64,000 bases of DNA from Flavobacterium sp. 102 (GCF_003634615.1 NZ_RBKX01000001.1:620001-684000), one strand, 5' to 3'; shown: positions 34,999 through 43,137, numbered from the stretch's first letter. Translations and numbers: made by a program. The notes: generated by a model from the letters alone, not told the origin.

Positions 34999-35655
34999 AT
35001 GGAAGTAACTGTATTAATGATTGACGATCATCCTCCGATTATTGAAGGCTATAAATCGATATTATCATATAATCCTTATGGTTATATTTTAGAGATACAA
35101 ACTGCATTTAGCTGTGAATCTGCTTATCATTTAATCTCAACTACCAAAACACCTTTTGATGTAGTGATGATAGATTACACCATGCCACCATTTATCGAGA
35201 AAAATATTCATTGTGGTGCTGATCTGGTTCCGATAATCAGACAATATTTACCGGAAACCAAAATCATGATGCTAACTTCACATTCGGAATCACTATTATT
35301 ACTTAAAGTTTTAAAAGAAGGCAATCCTGAAGGGCTTTTGGTGAAAAGTGATATTTTGGCCGATGAATTTTTGGTTGCTTTTGACACCATTGTAAAAGGT
35401 GAAAGTTATTTCAGCAGTACCATTATTAGTCTCAAGCAAGAATTAAAAGAATCAGACAAAGTGCTGGACAGCTATAACAGACAAATAATTATGTTATTGT
35501 CTCAAGGCATACAAACAAAAAATCTTCCCGACTATTTAAACCTATCCAAAAGTGCCATTGACAAAAGAAAAGTAATCATCAAAGAGTTTTTTGACATTGA
35601 AAAAGGCACAGACGAAGACATTCTAAGAGAAGCTAGAAAACAAGGTTTTATTTAA
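34999..35655 (+). CDS. NarL-type response regulator (paralogue 1)
   Basis: 218 residues from ATG 34999; the TTG six bases earlier is less likely. The receiver domain shows Asp9-Asp10 (MIDDHPPII) and the phospho-acceptor Asp59 in VVMIDYTMP. The C-terminal LuxR/NarL-like HTH, LDSYNRQIIMLLSQGIQTKNLPDYLNLSKSAIDKRKVIIKEFF, is followed by the ending DEDILREARKQGFI. It is clearly paralogous to the regulator at 41136: same length, the same DDHP motif, similar SAIxKRK helix and tail. Its likely partners are the HisKA_3-type kinases 0.7 and 3.4 kb downstream. Confidence 0.87.
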   Translation: MEVTVLMIDDHPPIIEGYKSILSYNPYGYILEIQTAFSCESAYHLISTTKTPFDVVMIDYTMPPFIEKNIHCGADLVPIIRQYLPETKIMMLTSHSESLLLLKVLKEGNPEGLLVKSDILADEFLVAFDTIVKGESYFSSTIISLKQELKESDKVLDSYNRQIIMLLSQGIQTKNLPDYLNLSKSAIDKRKVIIKEFFDIEKGTDEDILREARKQGFI

Positions 35656-35979
35656 GTTCTCCTAGATTTATTCCTTCATTCGCAAACTTTAACAAAATGT
35701 ACACTTTTAGTGTAACAGTAAGTCGTTTTTGTCTTTTAATTTTACTTCAATAAAAAATCTATTTTATTATTGGTAAAAAAGCAAGACTTACCATCTTGAG
35801 TATGTAGCTAAATTTGAGTGGTATCTTATTTGGTGAAAATTAATTGAAATTTTGTTCTGTTTATTTTGGGTTTGTTATTAAACAGGAGTATGCAAAAACC
35901 AACCAAAATGCAGCCTTGGCTTTGATGTTTGGACGACTTAAAGCTTGGGCTGTATTGTTTTAAAGTAGCGACTGTTTTT
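35656..35979 (+). promoter_or_regulatory. Upstream region of the small secreted protein with a leader hairpin
   Basis: TAAATTTG at 35809-35816 is a full -7 match with no clear -33 element. Downstream, CAGCC-TTG-GCTTT (35911-35923) and AAAGC-TTG-GGCTG (35940-35952) form a 10-bp stem with a symmetrical internal loop, followed by a U-rich stretch 27 nt before the start codon. An 11-codon ORF (35890-35925) behind AGGAG ends inside the hairpin. The hairpin may be a weak terminator or an attenuator. The region is 324 bp and nothing else is evident. Confidence 0.45.
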
Positions 35980-36351
35980 ATGAAAAAAATATTATTGATT
36001 TGTCTAACTTTTGTTTTGTTTTCCTCTTTGGGTATCGCCCAAGATAAAAACAAACACGAATCTGCCTATTTAAAAATTAAAACAGGTGATGAGACCATTA
36101 CTTATGAATTTGATTCCCTTACAGATTTTGATGAGAATTCAGAGAAAATTTTAAACGAAATTACCACGCCAAATTCTACCAATAAAAAAGAAAAAGACTC
36201 TAATCTAACCATTGAAATATCTATAACAACTACTTCCGACAATGTATCAACAACGATAACCGGTTCGGTTACCGCTTTTTATTCCTCAATAATCTCAGCA
36301 ATAAAAAAACTTCGAACACAATTAATCGCCATTGCAATAGGGATAATATGA
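35980..36351 (+). CDS. small secreted protein, unknown function
   Basis: 123 residues from ATG 35980, the upstream in-frame start at 35929 lying in the leader. A signal peptide ends SLGIAQ. The mature part is acidic and Thr/Ser-rich (YEFDSLTDFDENSEKIL, then LTIEISITTTSDNVSTTITGSV). It ends in a basic-hydrophobic helix (ISAIKKLRTQLIAIAIGII) able to insert in a membrane. I recognise no family. It ends 20 bp before the first TPR kinase gene and is almost certainly co-transcribed with it, which suggests an accessory sensing or ligand role (inference). Confidence 0.65.
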   Translation: MKKILLICLTFVLFSSLGIAQDKNKHESAYLKIKTGDETITYEFDSLTDFDENSEKILNEITTPNSTNKKEKDSNLTIEISITTTSDNVSTTITGSVTAFYSSIISAIKKLRTQLIAIAIGII

Positions 36352-36371
36352 TTTTTAATTAAATTGGCTAT

Positions 36372-38393
36372 ATGAACAAAAGAGCTGTCTTTTTATTAAT
36401 ACTTCTTGTTATATTCATCGGTTGCAACTCCAACTTAGCCGATAAAAAAACTACCGCTACCAATGACTCTATCCAAAAATACCTTGACTTAGCCGGAAAT
36501 GACACTTTGGATTTTGAAAAAAGGATAAAGTACAATGATAAAGCGCTTGGTTTTTTGGATTTGGAGAGGAACGATAGTTTGACTAGGGAGTATTTGAGTA
36601 AAATCAATTATTTATATTTAAAAGCAAATAATTTTAAAAGTTTCGAAAAAGTAATAAAATTATACAGCAACAAAGTTTTTGAAAAAAAAGATAGTTTAGG
36701 AATTGCAAGATATCATAAGTATAAAGGACATTTTTATCATTTAACAAAAGTTAAAGACTCTGCTTTTTATAATTATTCAAAAGCAGATAAGATTTATCAA
36801 TTTATGAACAATAAATATGAGATTGCCTTAATTAATCTTAACAAATCACTTATCCAAAACGACATAAATGACTATTTAGGCGCAGAACTTTCGGCTAAAA
36901 AGGCTTATAACTATTTTAAAGAAAATAAACTTTACAAGCATGAATTTAAAAGTTTAGTTTTAATTGGTAACATAAATCAATCAATAGGAGAAAATGTGCT
37001 TGCTATAAAATGTTATAAAGACGCGATGTTTTTAATTGACAAATTTGATGACAAAAAAAATAGCTGCCCAAAAGGATCTTGTTTGAATAACATTGGTAAT
37101 GTTTATAGAGAACAAAATAATTTCAAAGCAGCAATTTTTTATTTCAAATTAGCACTTAAAGAAAAGAACTTGTTTGAAAAAGATCCAGAATTATTAGGAT
37201 TTATATCAAATAACCTAGGCTATTGTTATTTAAAAACAAATCAATTACAAATTCCAACTTTATTTGAAAAATCAAAAAAAATATTTGATAGTTTAGAATT
37301 AAAAGATGAAAGTGCTATATGCGACATTAATTTATCAGAATATTTTTCTAAAAAGGGCAATTCCCTAAAAGCTAATTTACATGCTGAATCAGCGTTGAAA
37401 TTAGCTAAAGAATCAAAAGCGTCTTATTATTATCTAATCGCCTTAAGTCATGCCGGCAGTATAAACCCAAAGAAAGCTCCAATATACATTAAAGAATACC
37501 ACCGGATTAATGACAGTATCCTTTTTGCAGAAAGGACTTCTAGAAATCAATATTATAAAATCCAGTTAGAAACAGACGAGATAACACAACAAAAAGACAC
37601 TGCTGTTAAACATAGAACTTTTGTGATTATAGTCGCCATTTTTCTTCTTTTTATTTCCATTTTGGTTTTCATCATTGCTCGCCAAAGATTAAAACAAAAA
37701 GAGCTTCGCATAAAGCAAACAGAACAAAACACGAATGAGGAAATATACCAACTTATGTTAACACAAGAAAGCAAGGAGGAAGAAGCTCGACAAATAGAGA
37801 AAAAACGTATTGGGCTTGAGTTGCATGATGGAGTTATGAATAAACTGGTCAGCACCAGACTCAATCTTTCTATATTATCTATTAGTCGTGACGAGGCTAC
37901 TGTTAAAAAATGTTTGGACTATATCAAGGATATTCAAAATATTGAAAAAGAAATTCGGAATGTTGCACATAATCTAAATCAGGAAGTTTTTTCAGGCACT
38001 AATAGTTTCAATAAATTATTGAATAGCTATATAAAAGACCTCAATAGGGCTAGCAATACAATCTTTAAAATAGAAACTGATTCTTACATTGATTGGAACG
38101 CTATATCTAATAGCAAGAAAATGAATTTGTATCGAATTATCCAAGAAGCTAGTCACAATATTCTCAAACATGCAAAAGCAAAAAATGCAATAATAAATAT
38201 TGTAAAGGTTGGCGCAAATATTAATCTTTCAATTACAGATGACGGTATAGGATTAAATCATTCTTCATCAAAAAATGGAATCGGTTTACAAAACATGAAA
38301 TACCGAATTAAACTCTTAAAAGGCAAATTCAAGATTAGTTCTAAAACCAATTCAGGAACTACAATCAATATCACAATCCCCAAAAGAGACTAA
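36372..38393 (+). CDS. TPR-containing lipoprotein sensor histidine kinase (paralogue 1)
   Basis: A 673-residue kinase. The signal MNKRAVFLLILLVIFIGC has its lipobox Cys at 18, so the N-terminus is probably lipidated. TPR-like helical repeats fill about residues 30-400 in the periplasm. One transmembrane helix lies at about 413-437 (VIIVAIFLLFISILVFIIA). A coiled coil leads to a HisKA_3 domain with His485 in IGLELHDGVMNK. The HATPase_c domain has the N box (IIQEASHNILKHA), DDGIGL and GIGLQNMKYRIKLLKG. It partners NarL-type regulators. All catalytic motifs are intact. The kinase at 39091 is a paralogue with its phospho-His also at residue 485. Confidence 0.9.
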   Translation: MNKRAVFLLILLVIFIGCNSNLADKKTTATNDSIQKYLDLAGNDTLDFEKRIKYNDKALGFLDLERNDSLTREYLSKINYLYLKANNFKSFEKVIKLYSNKVFEKKDSLGIARYHKYKGHFYHLTKVKDSAFYNYSKADKIYQFMNNKYEIALINLNKSLIQNDINDYLGAELSAKKAYNYFKENKLYKHEFKSLVLIGNINQSIGENVLAIKCYKDAMFLIDKFDDKKNSCPKGSCLNNIGNVYREQNNFKAAIFYFKLALKEKNLFEKDPELLGFISNNLGYCYLKTNQLQIPTLFEKSKKIFDSLELKDESAICDINLSEYFSKKGNSLKANLHAESALKLAKESKASYYYLIALSHAGSINPKKAPIYIKEYHRINDSILFAERTSRNQYYKIQLETDEITQQKDTAVKHRTFVIIVAIFLLFISILVFIIARQRLKQKELRIKQTEQNTNEEIYQLMLTQESKEEEARQIEKKRIGLELHDGVMNKLVSTRLNLSILSISRDEATVKKCLDYIKDIQNIEKEIRNVAHNLNQEVFSGTNSFNKLLNSYIKDLNRASNTIFKIETDSYIDWNAISNSKKMNLYRIIQEASHNILKHAKAKNAIINIVKVGANINLSITDDGIGLNHSSSKNGIGLQNMKYRIKLLKGKFKISSKTNSGTTINITIPKRD

Positions 38394-38720
38394 TAAAAAT
38401 TAGTCCTGTTATCTTTTTATCCTCTTCCAAAAATATTTCTATTCTTGAGATCATTCAAATGACAACACTTTAAAAAAAGATTGTCAACAAATCCTTTTAA
38501 TTATCAACATTTTTAGAAAATCTTCAAAATCATTCACCCAGATTTGACTATCATTCACTCACAAACGAGGTCATTCTACCACAAACATCTTTATATATAG
38601 GGATTCACAGAGACATCCTTTTTAGTTTTACATCGTGAAAGTGTGAAAGCCCCAAAAGCAATATGAACAACACACTCTTTAAATTGAAACAAAAACATTA
38701 ACAATAAAAAGTCTCAAATT
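38394..38720 (+). promoter_or_regulatory. Upstream region of the repeat-peptide gene with phased TCATTC boxes
   Basis: Three boxes, TCATTCACC (38530), TCATTCACT (38551) and TCATTCTAC (38571), are spaced 21 and 20 bp apart, about two helical turns. A lone TCATTC is at 38451. A near-consensus -7 box TAGTTTTA lies at 38623-38630 without a -33 TTTG, as expected for an activator-dependent promoter. The boxes end about 40 bp upstream of the -7 box. A response regulator of the island could bind here (inference). The 327-bp gap holds no other feature that I see. Confidence 0.45.
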
Positions 38721-38960
38721 ATGAAAAAATTAGCAACAACATTTGGATTATTAGCTTTAATGCTTGTAGTTACTTCATTTACAACACCGACTGAAATTGG
38801 TGGAAGTAAAACCCCAGGTTTAGGAAATGGATTTACTATTGGAGGAAGTAAAACTCCAGATTTAGGAAATGGATTTACTATCGGAGGAAGCAAAACTCCA
38901 GGTTTAGGAAACGGATTTACTATCGGAGGAAGTAAAACCCCAGGTTTAGGAAATGGATAA
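38721..38960 (+). CDS. secreted repeat peptide precursor (4 x IGGSKTPGLGNGFT)
   Basis: A 79-residue protein. A signal peptide covers about residues 1-22 (MKKLATTFGLLALMLVVTSF). Four 14-residue units, IGGSKTPGLGNGFT, start at residues 26, 40, 54 and 68; unit 2 has Asp for Gly at position 8, and the last unit stops after GLGNG. There is no cysteine and no membrane anchor. Repetitive precursors of this kind can release several copies of one small peptide, or act as low-complexity adhesive or matrix protein. Flanked by two paralogous sensor kinases and followed by its own terminator, a peptide-signal or sensed-surface role is plausible but unproven. I recognise no family. Confidence 0.8.
   Translation: MKKLATTFGLLALMLVVTSFTTPTEIGGSKTPGLGNGFTIGGSKTPDLGNGFTIGGSKTPGLGNGFTIGGSKTPGLGNG
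38796..38957 (+). repeat. Four 42-bp tandem repeats inside the peptide gene
   Basis: The units start at 38796, 38838, 38880 and 38922, the last being 36 bp. They differ mainly at silent positions such as GGTGGAAGT, GGAGGAAGT and GGAGGAAGC. The single clear coding change is Gly to Asp in unit 2. The repeat number may vary between strains. Confidence 0.9.
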
Positions 38961-39021
38961 TAACTTGACGGTAAAAAAGCCTCAATGTTATATGAAAAAA
39001 TTATAAAAAATTTAAATTATA

Positions 39022-39050
39022 AAAAAACCACCTTTAAAGGTGGTTTTTTT
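39022..39050 (+). terminator. Rho-independent terminator of the repeat-peptide gene
   Basis: AACCACCTTT and AAAGGTGGTT form a 10-bp stem followed by T residues. It separates the peptide transcript from the second kinase gene, though read-through is possible. Confidence 0.88.
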
Positions 39051-39090
39051 TATTTGTTTACTATTTTTGAAAAATTAACATGAAAACAGT

Positions 39091-41139
39091 TTGAAAAAAA
39101 ATTTCCCTTTTTTCTTTATTCTTTGTTTATTAATAAGCTGTTCAAAAAATGAACAAAAAAAACCTGTTAACAAAACTGACTCAGACAGTACTGCTATTTA
39201 TATTAGATTGGCTAATGTAAATGAAATTTCTGTAGACAAAAAAAAACTTTATTTTGAAAAAGCTTTTGAAAAAGCTATAACACAATCAAATGACTCAATA
39301 ACTCGAAATCATTTACTTGATATTTCTATCGGATTCCTAAAAACAGGCAACTCTGAAGAGTTAAAAAAATCCTCCACTACATTAATTAATAATTCAATTA
39401 AAAGTCAAGATACCTTAAATTTAGCACAAGGATATAGATATCTTGCCGGCTATTACAGGATAACAGCTGTAAATGACAGTGCTTTCATTTATTTTTCTAA
39501 AGCTGAAAAATTATTTAAATCTTTAAACGATAAAAACAATGAAGGAGCCGTATTAAGCTCAAAAAGCGTCATTCAATATAATGTTGGAGACTTTGTTGGA
39601 TCTGACCGCTCATTGACACGAGCATACTCATTATTAAAAGACACTAATCAAAATGATAAATTATATGTCATTTTTACCATGATGGGAATAGTGGCTAATG
39701 AAACTAAAGATTATGAAAAGGCAATTAAATATTATACAAAAACCTTAGAAATAATCAAAGAAAATAATTTAACTGATAATTATCAAGAAGCAACTTGTCT
39801 AAACAATATAGGATATGTTTATCAAAACAAAGGCGACTATAAAGAGGCTATAAAGAATTATACTAAAGCATTAAAAGACAAGACAATCATTGATAACGAC
39901 CCAGAGCTATATAGTTTATTAACTGACAACTTGGCCTATTGTAAGTTTAAATTAAATGATTATGAGGGATTACCAAATTTATTTTATACTTCTTTAAAAG
40001 TTAGAGAACAAATTGATGCAAAAACCCTAATTGTGCTAAGCAAAATACATCTTTCTGAATACTATTTTGTTACAAAGCAAAATCAACTATCACAAAAATT
40101 TGCAACTGAAGCATTAATTCAGGCAAAAAGCACCGGAATTTCAAGAGACTTTTTAGCAGCATTAAAACAGGCTTCAGTTGTAGACAATGTAAATTCTTCC
40201 AAATACTCCAAAGATTATATTAGAATAAATGATAGTATTCAGGATGTAGAAAGATTATCCCAAGAAAAGTTTGCTCGTTTAGCGTTAGAAACCGACGAAA
40301 TCATCCAAGAAAACGAAGGTCTGGCAGAAAGCAACAGAAACCTGCTTTATGTTTTTGTAGTTTCTTTTATTTTAGTAGTATTATTATTTGTCGTAAGAGC
40401 TCAAAGAGCCAGAACTCGAGAGTTATTATACAAACAAGCCCAGCAAAAAGCGAACGAAGACATTTATAACCTGATGATGTCGCAACAAGCCATTATTGAT
40501 GAAAGTCGAAATAAAGAGAAAAAACGCTTGGCTCAAGATTTACATGATGGTGTTTTAGGCAGAATGTTTGGTTTGCGCTTAAACTTAGACAGCTTAAATT
40601 CAAGCACCGAAGAGGATGCGGTACAAAAACGTTTTGAATTGTTAAATGAACTCAAAACCATCGAACAAGACATTCGCGAAATATCCCACGACTTAAATAG
40701 AGAAAAACAAGTTTTAATTAATAACTTTGTTTCTATCGTTCATAATTTATTAGAAGAACAAAAAACTTCCTTTGAAGTCAATGTCAATTATACTATTGAT
40801 GAAAATGTGATCTGGGATAAAGTAAGCAATGCTATCAAAATCAACTTATACCGTATCCTACAGGAAGGCTTGCAAAACATTAATAAGTACGCCAACGCTA
40901 AAAACATCTTGGTAGAGATAAAAGGCAATGAAGAAAATGTATATTTGAAAATCCAAGACGACGGAATTGGATTCGATGTCAACAAGAAAAGCAAAGGAAT
41001 CGGCATGCAAAATATGATTTCCAGGACACATGATTGCAAAGGAATTATCGACATTGCTTCTAAAAAAGGCAACGGAACTAAAATTGTAATAACCATACCA
41101 ATAGAAACAAAACAACCTATAATTGTAGAACAAGAATGA
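39091..41139 (+). CDS. TPR-containing lipoprotein sensor histidine kinase (paralogue 2)
   Basis: A 682-residue kinase with the same plan as paralogue 1. A lipoprotein signal ends LLISC. Periplasmic TPRs include NNIGYVYQNKGDYKEAIKNYTKALKD (about residues 240-265). A transmembrane helix lies at about 416-438, HisKA_3 has His485 (LAQDLHDGVLGRM), and the HATPase has ILQEGLQNINKYA, DDGIGFD and GIGMQNM. The only in-frame start after the preceding stop codon is TTG at 39091; an ATG at 39080 is out of frame and stops after four codons. The stop overlaps the next regulator's ATG by 4 bp, so kinase and regulator are a cognate pair. Confidence 0.9.
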   Translation: MKKNFPFFFILCLLISCSKNEQKKPVNKTDSDSTAIYIRLANVNEISVDKKKLYFEKAFEKAITQSNDSITRNHLLDISIGFLKTGNSEELKKSSTTLINNSIKSQDTLNLAQGYRYLAGYYRITAVNDSAFIYFSKAEKLFKSLNDKNNEGAVLSSKSVIQYNVGDFVGSDRSLTRAYSLLKDTNQNDKLYVIFTMMGIVANETKDYEKAIKYYTKTLEIIKENNLTDNYQEATCLNNIGYVYQNKGDYKEAIKNYTKALKDKTIIDNDPELYSLLTDNLAYCKFKLNDYEGLPNLFYTSLKVREQIDAKTLIVLSKIHLSEYYFVTKQNQLSQKFATEALIQAKSTGISRDFLAALKQASVVDNVNSSKYSKDYIRINDSIQDVERLSQEKFARLALETDEIIQENEGLAESNRNLLYVFVVSFILVVLLFVVRAQRARTRELLYKQAQQKANEDIYNLMMSQQAIIDESRNKEKKRLAQDLHDGVLGRMFGLRLNLDSLNSSTEEDAVQKRFELLNELKTIEQDIREISHDLNREKQVLINNFVSIVHNLLEEQKTSFEVNVNYTIDENVIWDKVSNAIKINLYRILQEGLQNINKYANAKNILVEIKGNEENVYLKIQDDGIGFDVNKKSKGIGMQNMISRTHDCKGIIDIASKKGNGTKIVITIPIETKQPIIVEQE

Positions 41140-41801
41140 AAAGCCCTATCCAAATTTTAATCGTTGATGACCATCCCTTTATTATTGAAGCCTACAAAAA
41201 TGCAATTAATAAATATGGCCAAAAAGGCTTTGAATTTGTAGTAACACAAGCCAGCAACTGCAAAACAGGCTATGAAAACATCGTAGATTCGGCTAAAAAA
41301 TTCGACATCGCTTTTTTTGACATCAGTATGCCCGAATATGCTGAGAAAGGAATCTATTCCGGAGAAGACTTAGCCATGTTAATGAAAACCGAAATGCCGG
41401 AATGCAAAGTCATTCTTTTGACCATGCATACCGAGTTACTTAAAATTAACAATATCATCAAAAACATCAACCCAAGTGGTTTAATCATCAAAAACGATTT
41501 AACCTTTGATGAATTGCTATTTGCCTTTGACAAAATCATCAATGACGAAAGTTATTACAGCCAAACCGTGATAAAATTAGTAGGTCAAGCCCAATACAAC
41601 AACATTGAATTAGATGTTTTCGACAAACAAATTCTATTTCACTTATCAAAAGGCGTTAAGACTAAAGATTTGCCAACCTACATACCGCTTTCTCTGAGTG
41701 CTATCGAAAAAAGAAAACTAAATATTCGTGAAATACTTGAAGTTGCAGGCGGAACTGATGTAGATTTAATCAGAGAAGCCAAGAATAAAGGTGTCATTTA
41801 A
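41136..41801 (+). CDS. NarL-type response regulator (paralogue 2)
   Basis: 221 residues. The receiver domain has Asp11-Asp12 (VDDHPFII) and the phospho-acceptor Asp62 in FFDISMP. The C-terminal HTH, LDVFDKQILFHLSKGVKTKDLPTYIPLSLSAIEKRKLNIREIL, precedes a DVDLIREAKNKGVI tail. Its start overlaps the kinase stop (ATGA), strong evidence of cognate pairing. Its DNA target is unknown; the TCATTC boxes before the repeat-peptide gene and the CGGTAAACCG pair just downstream are candidates. Confidence 0.9.
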   Translation: MKSPIQILIVDDHPFIIEAYKNAINKYGQKGFEFVVTQASNCKTGYENIVDSAKKFDIAFFDISMPEYAEKGIYSGEDLAMLMKTEMPECKVILLTMHTELLKINNIIKNINPSGLIIKNDLTFDELLFAFDKIINDESYYSQTVIKLVGQAQYNNIELDVFDKQILFHLSKGVKTKDLPTYIPLSLSAIEKRKLNIREILEVAGGTDVDLIREAKNKGVI

Positions 41802-41806
41802 CGATA

Positions 41807-41844
41807 TTACGGTAAACCGTAACCAAATATGCGGTAAACCGTAA
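41807..41844. repeat. Two palindromes CGGTAAACCG spaced 22 bp apart
   Basis: TTACGGT-AA-ACCGTAA (41807-41822) and GCGGT-AA-ACCGTAA (41831-41844) are near-identical inverted repeats on the same face of the helix, just after the response-regulator stop codon. They could be an operator pair or a small structured element. No gene starts to the right on the plus strand. Confidence 0.65.
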
Positions 41845-41962
41845 TTAACCACATAACTACAATACCTAACTTAGCTGAATGATTTCAGGGTTAGTATTTG
41901 TAGAATTAATCAAGTAGTTATAAAACTTCAAACTGCTTCTTAATTTTTCAAGACTTAGGGGG

Positions 41963-41990
41963 AAAGCGATACTTCGGTATCGCTTTTTTT
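41963..41990 (+). terminator. Rho-independent terminator with UUCG tetraloop
   Basis: AAGCGATAC, a TTCG loop and GTATCGCTT are followed by T residues. It ends transcription of the signalling island about 160 bp after the last regulator. Confidence 0.88.
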
Positions 41991-43035
41991 ATGAATCCAT
42001 AGCGTCCCACCCACGAGCCTTCAAAGGGATTTTAGTGTTAGCTCTTGTGATTAAGTGTATGCCTTCGCTTTCCTGTGTTAAATGTCCAATAACGGTAAAA
42101 TTCGGATTGGCTTTTATTTTATCAAAATCATCTAAAGCTATGGTAAACAACAATTCATAATCTTCGCCACCATTGATAGCTACGGTTGTTGAATCAATGT
42201 TGAATTCTTCGCAAACATTGATAAACTGTGGATCTACCGGAATCTTTTCTTCGTATAAATTACAGCCGACTTTACTTTGCTTGCAAATATGAATAATCTC
42301 AGAAGACAAACCATCCGATATATCAATCATTGAAGTCGGTTTCACTTCCAGTTTTTGCAATAAATCTCTGATATCATGACGGGCTTCAGGTCTTAATTGG
42401 CGTTCAATTAAATAAGTATAAGCATCCAAATCGGGCTGGTTGTTCGGATTCACCTGAAATACTTGCTTCTCGCGCTCCAAAACCTGCAATCCCATATAAG
42501 CCGAACCTAAATCACCGGTTACCACTAACAAATCGCCATCTTTTGCTCCGTTTCTGTAAATAATATCTTCTGCATTCGCTTCTCCAATAGCCGTAATCGA
42601 AATAATCAATCCCTTTTGTGAAGAAGTAGTATCACCACCAATAACATCCACATTATAGAACTTCGCCGCTAAAGCAATACCGTCAAACAGTTCTTCCAAT
42701 GCTTCCAATGGAAAACGATTAGAAACTGCAACGGAAACCGTTATCTGTGTTGGTTTAGCATTCATAGCACAGATGTCGGAAACATTCACCACAACAGCTT
42801 TATAACCCAAATGACGTAAAGGCATATAAGACAAATCAAAATGAACTCCTTCAATCAGCAAATCGGTTGAAACGACGGCCTTTTTATCCTTAAAATCCAA
42901 AACAGCAGCGTCATCTCCTATGCTTTTCAAAGTCGAGGGTTGTTTTACATCAAAATTTTTGGTCAAATGGTCAATTAACCCAAATTCGCCTAATTGGGAT
43001 AGTGAAGTGCGTTGCGGAATTTTATCTTCTAACAT
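41989..43035 (-). CDS. thiL: thiamine-monophosphate kinase
   Basis: A 348-residue enzyme phosphorylating thiamine monophosphate to thiamine diphosphate, the last step of thiamine cofactor synthesis. The AIR synthase/PurM-like fold is shown by SIGDDAAVLD (Mg-ATP binding), STDLLIEGVHFD, VNVSDICAMNAKPT, GGDTTSS, VTGDLGSA and MIDISDGLSSEI, then GGEDYELLFT. The length is normal. It is a single gene with no other thi genes around it. Confidence 0.93.
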   Translation of the reverse strand: MLEDKIPQRTSLSQLGEFGLIDHLTKNFDVKQPSTLKSIGDDAAVLDFKDKKAVVSTDLLIEGVHFDLSYMPLRHLGYKAVVVNVSDICAMNAKPTQITVSVAVSNRFPLEALEELFDGIALAAKFYNVDVIGGDTTSSQKGLIISITAIGEANAEDIIYRNGAKDGDLLVVTGDLGSAYMGLQVLEREKQVFQVNPNNQPDLDAYTYLIERQLRPEARHDIRDLLQKLEVKPTSMIDISDGLSSEIIHICKQSKVGCNLYEEKIPVDPQFINVCEEFNIDSTTVAINGGEDYELLFTIALDDFDKIKANPNFTVIGHLTQESEGIHLITRANTKIPLKARGWDAMDS

Positions 43036-43055
43036 TGTTTCAAAGTTTAAGGTTG

Positions 43056-43063
43056 CAAAGGTA
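43056..43063 (-). promoter_or_regulatory. -7 box of thiL
   Basis: Reads TACCTTTG on the minus strand, 20 bp before the start codon. No clear -33 element is visible, and no TPP riboswitch is recognisable in the short leader. Confidence 0.5.
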
Positions 43064-43137
43064 CGAACAGTTTCTCTTTTTAAATAAAATTTAAACTTTC
43101 AAATTCCTACTGACATACTGTTGTCATTTCTGCCTTA

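Noticed and set aside
38796..38957. The tandem repeats of the peptide gene as an assembly artefact
   Set aside because: Units differ at several silent positions and at one residue, and the frame and signal peptide are intact, so they are real diverged copies.
40788..41153. Antisense ORF covering the end of kinase 2
   Set aside because: The opposite strand encodes the conserved HATPase domain; the antisense product is low-complexity hydrophobic text without family features.
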